From Cercophora sp. LCS_1 (taxonomy: Eukaryota > Ascomycota > Sordariomycetes > Sordariales > Lasiosphaeriaceae): a DNA stretch of 64,000 bases. This document shows positions 56,500 to 64,000 of this stretch, piece after piece. The first letter of the stretch is position 1, and every line of letters starts with the position of its first letter. Below the pieces are notes generated by a model that was not told where the DNA came from, searched no databases, and saw only the letters and a program-made list of their open reading frames with translations. The stretch is taken from assembly GCA_036250225.1 (NCBI GenBank), contig JAPZLL010000026.1, positions 434,001 to 498,000 of the forward strand, read 5' to 3'. A program made the translations under genes and the position numbers.

Positions 56500-58295
56500 G
56501 CCAGCGGATGCGCAGCTGTGGATTTTCCACTGGCATTTGCGGGAAGTTGGGATGCGAATCGCACCTCAACCACGACTTTCGGTTGCCTCCCGATACACGT
56601 GTTGAAGAGCGGGAAACACGCGGTTCGTGTGCATACAGTGCGCTACTGAACCTATCTGCTTTCGCCTTGAAAATAATGATTGGTGGCGGCTTCGCACAGC
56701 TCGATCGCCCCGAATTCTGGGAAAACAGCCACAACGGCAGGCTGTCCACACCACCTGGGAGGTTGACAGTTGGCAGCCAGGGCATTCGTGTTTCGCCTCG
56801 CCGAGTTTTCGGTCTGTCGCTCTGTCTCCAAGCGGTTGGGCTGCAATGCTGCCAACACATGCAGCCATGGCACTCGGGAGAATAATTAGTCGTGACACAA
56901 AAGCTGGGTGCCTTGTAAAACGCATCGACGTCTCATTGTTTCTGCAAGTCAAGGCTCTCAATTGATGGGTCACAGCAGAGCTTTGTCGAGATAGGTCGCG
57001 TCATAATTGGAAAGTGCAATCCGCAGTCGCGCATTCTCAAGTGAAGGCAACCTGTCCGTCGAGGTCCTCAGGCAGGTACTTGTTTGTACCTTCCCCGGTC
57101 TAGAAAGACGGACCACCAAGCCAACGGCCGTGTGCGCATGCAATCTTGAAGACAGACATCAAGTTTGAGGCATCGGTACAGGTGGAGAATAACTCAGTTG
57201 AATACATAGTTTTAATTACTGTCTAAATCATAAACCGATTCCGCGCAAATCTTCTTCTTTACAGGCCCTATTACCAAGTGATGTTCCAATCCTGCCCTAT
57301 CCACTGCGTGATCATTTTCTGAGCTATGGGCTGCTTGCCAGAGAAATGGAGGTGGTGACAGCGGGATTGGCGGGGTCGCCCGGTCTTGGTGAGTGCTGTT
57401 GACTTCCGGCACCTCCCAACAATCGGTGGTTCACTGGGTCATTCGGGTCGTGTAGCCAACGATCAAGAGGAATGGCAGAGGTTTGCCCGGAACTTTGCAA
57501 CCTTTTGGATTGGAAATCATGGCATCAGTGCCGGCACAGGTGGAGACAGGGGTGGTGCTCACAGTTGAATCTGCGCTAATGTCGGCGGTCTTGGCGCATC
57601 GTGGTTGGGCATGACTTCTCGGGACGCTGAAATGCAGCCCTGTGCTAATCGTCTGCCAAGGGCAATTCGGTGTCGGCAAAAGCCTGATTGAGATGGTTTG
57701 AAAGTCCATGCCCCCAAACTTTCTCACTAGAGAGGCCCCTTTTTAAAAAGGTTCGATCGTCAAGTTTACACATTGGCGGACACGCCCCGAGATTTACCCT
57801 CCCATTACACTATTGCGCTCTAATGACAGCAAGGCTCAAATGAAGTTGATGGCTTCATCTTCTCGAGGACGAGAAGTCACGAATGACCACCTGAGAGCAA
57901 AGCAATGCGGGTTGGGGTGGAATGAGCCCACCCACGCCATTGGGTCGCACCTTCCCCAGCCGGGCAGGCCTTGGGCTGTCTGCCTGTGGCGATGCCGACA
58001 ACGCATCAATCTTCTCGCACGCACCTGCGTAATCACCAACAGCCCCAGGGCAACGCAGCCCAATCTCTTGATTCTCCGCGTCGGGCCTCGCCCCGAGTCA
58101 CTTGCTGGCATGCAGTTGACCGTTTGCGTCGTCAATTTAGCCCTTCAAGACAACTGTGCGAGATCGCGCCATTGAACAATCCGGCGTCTCCTGATGCGAC
58201 ATCCAGGAATTAATCACCGTCGCGATCCCATCGACCGTTTCCGTCCCCGACACCCGAAATGCACAACCCTCACAACAAGCCCACGATATATCCCA
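56500..58295. other. Intergenic region inside the zinc-finger cluster
   Basis: 1.8 kb between divergent family members 1 and 2. I found no relic or further copy of the finger motif in it and no supported gene. Confidence 0.4.
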
Positions 58296-59374
58296 ATGAA
58301 CAAAACCATGGCTATGGTACCCAATTGGAACTTGGAATGTTTTACCAGCCTTGATGGGTTTTTTCCGCCGCAGGTATGTACTTCTCGTGCCCAAGGCTGC
58401 CGTTCTTTTTGCTCAATCGTGCAAAACAGGACATGTACTCGCCGCCCAACAGCAATTGGGCACTCGATGCAAGCGCACCTCCAAACCTCAGGTTTGCATC
58501 AAGCAGCAGCGGCGGACCCGATTGCCACCCGACACATACACGGGGTCAAGACACCAACTGTGCGCCAGCCTTTGACCGAGAAGACGTTTCGAGAGCGCTC
58601 TGGGAGCCAGAACAAGCCAGCCCAAAGGCACTAGGGAGAGAGCCAAAGTCACCAATCTTAGCATGTCCGTTCTACAAGCTTAATCCCCGAAAGTACCACG
58701 ACTGCAAGGGTTTCATCCTGCGGCGGATCAAGGACGTGAAGCAACACCTCAATCGCAAGCATTTGCTTCCCGACTTTTACTGCGACCGCTGTCTCGACTC
58801 TTTCAGCTCGGAAAAGGACAAGGTAGATCATGTCAGGGGCCTGCTAGTTTGCCGTGTCCGACACGAGCCACCCCTCGAGGGTGTCACCCGAGAACAGAAA
58901 GAAAAGCTCAAGCAGTATTTGAGTCGGAGAAAGTCAGTGAAAGCTCAATGGTACGACTTATGGGATATCATCTTCCCGGGACACGCCAAACCAGGGAGCG
59001 TTTACCTCGACCACTGCCACGCGGAACGAGTTCGAATGCTGCGAAAGATTTGGGCTGATAGAAGGGGGGAAATTGCAGATGCCACACTCAAGTCAATTTC
59101 TCAATTTCCAGGTGAACTCGCCCTCCAGTCATCTATTTTGCTCGACCAAGCCATGGAGAAGTATCTGGAACACGTCGAGGCCGAGTTGTTAGGCAAGAGC
59201 AACACAGCGGCAAAGACCTGTCCAACAGACTCCGTAGAATGGGGAAGCCAACTGGGTATGTGCTCGCCGAGTCCTTTCACCCCTGTCGATTGGTCGACGC
59301 AGAGTTCAGTGTTTTCTTCGGCCTATGGTTCTCGACTTTCGCAGGATGGGCCATGCCGTCGATCTACAGCGTAA
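58296..59374 (+). CDS. C2H2-like zinc-finger protein, local family member 2
   Basis: Proposed exons 58296-58373 and 58430-59374, 340 aa; the intron has a consensus donor GTATGT and acceptor CAG. Another model starts at 58259 and splices GTACCC at about 58317 to the CAG at 58373; the body is the same. The core has CPFYKLNPRKYHDCKGFILRRI, DVKQHLNRKH, FYCDRCLDSFSSEKDKVDH and C, followed by EQKEKLKQYL and WYDLWDIIFPGHAKPGSVYLD, in the same order as member 1. The tail is Ser-rich. It converges with member 3. Confidence 0.75.
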
Positions 59375-59626
59375 GGAGTGGCTTCAGGCACGTGGGATCA
59401 TTCGCTGTACATTCATTGTTACTCCGGTGGGGGGCTAGATTCCCGTGCCTGACTGGGGTGACTCCCCTGATTATCATCTCATTTGTTGGTATCTTTTGGA
59501 CCCCAATACACCATCGGATGCGTCACACAAAATTTCATGCGCCATGACAAGAATGATCTCTCCATACTCAATGCTTTTGCCTCGTTTGACTTTGTTCTGG
59601 CAGGCCTGCGGTAGGCTGTGACGGGG

Positions 59627-60343
59627 TCATTGTTTACACCGACCACGAGTATCAACTCCATCCCTCCAAGCTCCCTGTCCCACAGTGCGTAGTTGTGGAA
59701 GAGGCGCATCGGGGAATACAATGCTCCAAATGAGCAGCCACTGGTCCATCTCTCTCATCTCTGGATTCATGGGCCGTGCTAGGTCCTGGAATTGCCCTTC
59801 AAAAACGCCATCGCTCTCGGGCAGCTCTAAACAGGGCTCGCAGTCATCGTTTCGGATATGGCTGTCGCGGGACTTGGTTGTGTCAAAGACGATGCCACAC
59901 GCAGGGCAGTCGTATGGGTGTCGATGAGCCCTCCAGAGATGCTCCTTCACGGATTCGATATCATTCAGCGTGTGTCGACAGCATAGCGCGTGTTTGGCAG
60001 AGTCGCGGATGAAAAAGGGACACGGAAACCCTTGTCCAGGTTGATGTTTCGATTGCAGGCGACCGCTGGGTTTTTCGTTGTCCGAGCAGACCCTCGTCCC
60101 CGTCTGTCCCGGCCCCGACAGCAGGCGGCCTGCCGTGCCATAGCCTAGCTCGGGGCTCGAAATTGCAGTGTCTCCATCGCCTTCCATATTCTCACGTTTC
60201 GGGTCCCCAGTGTCCACGCCCTCGTTCCAACCAGCCCATTCCCACCTCACCAATGTGCCGTCCTCGAAGGTCCGAGGGAAGTCGAGGTGGATATGCAGAG
60301 AATGAGCTGCCTCACTCATCTGCCACGAGGAATATCCTTCCAT
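59627..60343 (-). CDS. C2H2-like zinc-finger protein, local family member 3
   Basis: Single exon, 238 aa. The core has CPFFIRDSAKHALCCRHTLNDI, SVKEHLWRAH, YDCPACGIVFDTTKSRDSH and C, then EMDQWLLIWSIVFPDAPLPQ. It stops soon after this motif, where relatives continue with a SPY-like stretch and 80 or more residues, so it is shorter than the other two. Either it is truncated or a further exon was missed; the frame beside it on the same strand (ending near 59480) could be a degraded continuation. The N-terminus is acidic and lacks the long Pro-rich region of member 1. Confidence 0.7.
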   Translation of the reverse strand: MEGYSSWQMSEAAHSLHIHLDFPRTFEDGTLVRWEWAGWNEGVDTGDPKRENMEGDGDTAISSPELGYGTAGRLLSGPGQTGTRVCSDNEKPSGRLQSKHQPGQGFPCPFFIRDSAKHALCCRHTLNDIESVKEHLWRAHRHPYDCPACGIVFDTTKSRDSHIRNDDCEPCLELPESDGVFEGQFQDLARPMNPEMREMDQWLLIWSIVFPDAPLPQLRTVGQGAWRDGVDTRGRCKQ

Positions 60344-61044
60344 GTCGTCGTTGCGGCTGTATTCGACGTAATACGTTTGTGTTCAGGATGTTTGTCTGCT
60401 GCATGTCCAAGCGGCGAGCTCCGCTCTTGATCTGTACGCAGCACTTCTCTCAGGTCTTTAAACACTCGACTTACGCCTTGGCGGCACTTGAATGCAAGCT
60501 GCCCGAAAAAAAGTCGCACTGAAGCGATCATGCAGGCACTGGGGCTGATTGGTAGAGCCCCTAGGACGTGGCAGTTCGGTCGGTGCGGTGCCGCTTGGCG
60601 GGTGCTGCGCTGCACATTGTGCTGATGGTCACCCCCGCCAGGCCTTGCCCACCACAAACGACCAGCCAATAACGGCGCTAAGATCCGACCGTATCGGGCA
60701 AGGCGACTGAGTTGGCACTTTGTCTCTGGGCCACGACATCTGGCAGCATCGCATTGATACCTTCCCGGGAGGGAAAAAACCTCATTGGGCTATCGGCGGT
60801 GAAGGCTTGGTCACCGAAAGCTCCAATATCCACCGGCGATTGCAATGGAGGACTGAAGCTCTGTCGGCTTGGGCTCATGAGTTGCTCTATTCACAAACTG
60901 AGAGTATGCATCCATTCGTTCTAGCTTGCATGACGTTGCAAACGATCATTCCCATTCACGTTGATCAATCCTTCTGTGCCCAAGTTGTCTCCCCCGAACA
61001 TGCTGAATTTCCCACAATTTCCAACGCCAACATGAGCCTATAGC
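60344..61044. other. Intergenic
   Basis: Promoter of zinc-finger member 3 and 3' flank of the SH3-like gene. No supported gene. Confidence 0.35.
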
Positions 61045-61749
61045 TTAAGAATCCCAAGAAAAGCCCTTGATGGGCGTGACAACACTCAAAGGGAAATGTC
61101 CAACCGGGGACACATCCAACAGCACCCCATCATCCTCCTTAGTCTCGAACTTGGTGCCCTTTGCCCATCCGTTCTCGAACACCGTTTCGACCGAGACGAC
61201 ATCGCCGGGCTTCAGGTTGAGCTCCCAGGTGTTCCACCTCTGGTAGGGGAGTACGACTCTGACAACATCATTTGTGGCGATGTTGGAAAGGGACTCGACG
61301 ATCGCCGGAAGGTCGCTCTTGACCGGGGAAGGGGGACAGAAGTTGGCGACTATGCCGCGCAATTCGATGTGTGAGTCGTTGACCGAGTTGTCGGAGGCTT
61401 CGGAGCCTGAGCCGTCGGAAGACGCTGAGTTTGCGGTGTAGGAAATCTCCGAGCCTGAGTCGTCTGAGTCTAAGCCCTCGTATCGCCCAGACTCGTACCC
61501 CGAGTCTGTCGCATCTGTGATGTTTTCGTGGGGGTCTTGCTCGTTCTCTGGTGCTGTGGAGGGAACCGGGGAGTTGAGGAACTGCTCGAGCTGCGAGGTA
61601 TTGTCTTGGCGGTCCCCTTCGGCTGTCTCTGGGTGGAGCGACTCGATATCAGAGACATCGATTACGACAAAGTCTTCGTCGACATTGTCGGTAGGGGAGG
61701 GCGTGGCCTTGTTGGTCTTGGAGAGCATGTTGCTGATCTTGGCGAACAT
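61045..61749 (-). CDS. Acidic protein with C-terminal SH3-like domain
   Basis: Single exon, 234 aa. Residues 1-135 are disordered and rich in Asp, Glu and Ser, with DEDFVVIDVSDIES near the start and a DSDDSGSE/SDGSGSEASD run. Residues about 165-230 resemble an SH3 barrel: VVLPYQRWNTWELNLKPGDVV (first strands and n-Src-like part), then VFENGWAKGTKF with the conserved Gly-Trp, and GHFPLSVVTPI as the last strands. SH3 domains bind Pro-rich peptides; a partner is unknown. The basic N-terminal tip (MFAKISNMLSKTNK) is short and not signal-like. Confidence 0.75.
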   Translation of the reverse strand: MFAKISNMLSKTNKATPSPTDNVDEDFVVIDVSDIESLHPETAEGDRQDNTSQLEQFLNSPVPSTAPENEQDPHENITDATDSGYESGRYEGLDSDDSGSEISYTANSASSDGSGSEASDNSVNDSHIELRGIVANFCPPSPVKSDLPAIVESLSNIATNDVVRVVLPYQRWNTWELNLKPGDVVSVETVFENGWAKGTKFETKEDDGVLLDVSPVGHFPLSVVTPIKGFSWDS

Positions 61750-62754
61750 GGTGAATGTGTCTTGGTGGTTTGTCTGAAGGATGGGAGTGATGTTTGATGA
61801 CTTGAGACTGATGACTTGGAATCTGAGAGACTGAAGGTTGATGAATATGGGAAGAAGAGTTGAGCGGTTGTGGGAGAGATTTGCTGTAATATATATTGAA
61901 ATGAAAAGTGATGCATGATGACTCCCAATCCCGGGAGTTTAATGCCAAACTTTGCTGCTAAACCCGAGTATTAATTACACCCAGTGTAGTGGCGTGTTGA
62001 CAGGAGAACTCAGTGGGCATTTCCGAACTTAAAATCGCCTAGGCATGCGTTGCAGGGCCCCGAGTGCGAGGTAAATTTAGGTCAGCCAGGTTGAACCTCA
62101 ACGAAGTGCCCGGACGTTAGACTCAACTTGAATATTTCCCAAGCCAAAAGTGAAATAAAAGAAAACGCAGGCACTACATGAGGATACGTGATATCTTGCC
62201 TGCACTTCTTGCAGAGAGGCAGTTGGGCACGGGATTCAATTTATCGGGAGCATGATCGCCAACACACATGGAGCCAGAAGCAAAGATAAGGATTCCATCC
62301 AGAATTGAGCTGGGACCCCTCAAAAATAGGTACCTACCAAACCCGGCACAGAACTTTAAAACCTGCAGTCAGAATTTTGGCTCAAGTCCCTCCACCGGGT
62401 TGGGGAGTGTGTGGGATGTCAAGGTCACAGTTGTAAAAATCTAGCTTTTCCATGATCGTGCTCCTCAATGTCAACACATTCCTTCCTCAGAGTCATGGTA
62501 CAGCCGAGGCAACCACGCGCCACTAAGCCCGGCCTATCCTGGGCGACTGACGCAGAATTCAGGGCCTTCCACTCGATGATTTGACGCGTCTCCTGCATTT
62601 CATTTTGCGCAACTATTCCCACTTTGGCAGTCCTCCCAAACTGGTAATGCGAGCAGCTACTTTGGGCGCCCTACATACCCCGCCAGAGTTTCATGATCTC
62701 CCCGCTCCGAGTCCATCTCTGCCATCGCATCATCTCTCCAGCCCGTTCGTAGTG
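61750..62754. other. Intergenic, divergent
   Basis: Promoter of the SH3-like gene and former promoter of the P450 relic. AT-richer than average; no supported gene. Confidence 0.35.
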
Positions 62755-64000
62755 ATGTCGCCCCTCTCCTTGGCCGACGAAATCTCAGTCCGCGCGCTCC
62801 TTCTCGCCGGCGCCTCCCTAGCGACCGCGTGGCTGGCCAGCCGTGTCATTTACAACCGCTACTTCCATCCGCTCGCCCATGTCCTGGGTCCCTTCTTGGC
62901 GTCTGTCTCGGAGCCCTACCGCTTCTACCACAACTTTGCCAACGGTGCTCTGTATCTGCAGTTCGAGGGCTTGCGAGACAAGTATGGTCCTGTCATCCGC
63001 ACCGCGCCCAACGAGGCGCTCCTGACCGACCCGGCCCACTATGGTAAGATTTACTCGATGACGTCCAAGCACCACAAAGAGCCGGAATTTTACACACTCG
63101 TCGGCGCTCCGTGGGCACTTTTAGCACAATCCCTAACAAGGAGCACCGTCGCCGCCGCGGGATTCTCAATCCGTTTTTCTCGCGCCGCACCATGCTCGCT
63201 CAGGAGGACATTGTGTAGGCCAAAGTCACGAAGCTTTGCAATTGCATTGCCGCGGACTCTGACGGCGACAATTGCTGCTGACTTTGGCACGGGCACACGA
63301 GCACTAGCTGTTGATTTGTTGACCGGGTACGCCTTTGGGTCGGAGAATTGTTTCCGCTCGCTCGATGACCCGGATTTTGGAGTGCTCAACAACTTGATGC
63401 GCGGGGTGACGCCCATGATTTACTTCCTACGCGTGTTTCCCCCTTCGCAAAAGCCCATGCAAGATATATGCCATACTGGTTGGCCAAGCGAATTAACCCG
63501 CTTGTTACGGGGTTGATGGGTGCGAAAGAGGCGAGCGCGAAAGAGCAGTTGGGGGCAACAGTGCTGAATTCGAGGTAGAAAGCAGCAGGCCTGGTCAGGA
63601 GGGTCATGAAGGAAATCGACGCCGGCATTGCGCCCGGCAGGCCGACCATCTTTCACACAATTCTCAGCCCACCGTCAGACGCGGCAGATACAGACGCCGG
63701 CACGGTTTACCAACCAACGCCCATGGAGCACTTGATCGAGGAGCCACACGGACTGATAGGTGCCTCGTCCGACACAGCTGGCGTCGTCATCTGCAAGTGC
63801 ACGTTAAATGTGCTTAAAAACCCAGACGTCCGCACCAGGTTGGTGGCAGAACTGGCCGAGACATTTCCCGGTGCAGACCCAACCGCCCCACTGAACTACC
63901 AGACGCTGGAGCGCCTTCCTTACCTAACGGCTGTGGTGAAGGAAGGCCTGCGTGTTGCCTATGGTACTGCCCATCCGCTGCCCCGGTGGTAGGGGAAGAT
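62755..64000 (+). pseudogene. Decayed cytochrome P450 (trichodiene oxygenase-like group), continues beyond window
   Basis: The first 120 codons look normal: an N-terminal anchor, YNRYFHPLAHVLGPFLASVS and YGPVIRTAPNEALLTDP. Then the reading frame breaks. One base is missing near 63120 (the frame moves to NKEHRRRRGILNPFFSRR), a TAG stands at 63216, the frame moves back before the DLLTGYAFG stretch (about 63320), moves again before MPYWLAKRINPLV (63468), meets a TAG at 63576, continues with GASSDTAG (I-helix) and KEGLR (ExxR), and shifts once more near 63985, where LPRVVGED would be expected. At least four frameshifts and two stops cannot all be introns. The heme loop lies outside the window. 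It is unlike the intact P450 at 35.5 kb. Confidence 0.9.

Noticed and set aside
1..64000. tRNA genes, by looking for B-box-like GGTTCGA motifs
   Set aside because: The few matches lie in coding sequence or lack a partner A box and cloverleaf stems.

Overview
The window is nuclear DNA of a filamentous ascomycete. Genes are dense and lie on both strands. They carry short introns, mostly 45 to 76 bp, with GT...AG ends and CTNAY branch sites, and they encode typical mould families: HET-domain proteins, a Crh-type GPI glycosidase, a CBM1-tagged glucuronoyl esterase, an Opi1 repressor and fungal P450s. The protein families feel most like Sordariomycetes, perhaps Sordariales; that placement is an impression, not a test. 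Coordinates of spliced genes come from reading the sequence by hand; exon lists are in each entry. I saw no tRNA, rRNA, CRISPR array or intact transposon.

Layout. 3.2-10.2 kb: a stand-alone MOCOS-like PLP enzyme, a CE15 glucuronoyl esterase, an alpha/beta hydrolase and a secreted DUF8021-type protein. 12.2-31.1 kb is mostly housekeeping: an unknown gene, AP-1 mu, an Opi1-type repressor, a HAD hydrolase, a bestrophin-like channel, a membrane-anchored Cys-rich protein, an O-methyltransferase, AP-2 mu and a Crh-type cell-wall transglycosidase. 31.5-48.3 kb is mixed: a small unknown protein, a HET protein, a P450, two small secreted Cys-rich proteins, coiled-coil proteins, a short Cys/Gly-rich protein, a zinc-less MDR reductase and a four-helix membrane protein. 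48.9-64 kb looks accessory and fast-changing: a hydrolase relic, a TAM-type methyltransferase, a cupin with a polyhistidine-coding repeat in its leader, a second HET protein, three related C2H2-like genes, an SH3-like acidic protein and a decayed P450 that runs off the end.

Themes. Both endocytic/Golgi mu-adaptins lie within about 16 kb of each other. Plant-biomass and wall functions are present (CE15, GH16). Many lineage-type genes share an unusual composition: the coding strand is C-rich in the first half and G-rich in the second, whereas the conserved housekeeping genes do not show it obviously. The right-hand 15 kb combines HET genes, a local zinc-finger family and two relics whose premature stops are all TAG, which suggests turnover, possibly with RIP-like mutation.
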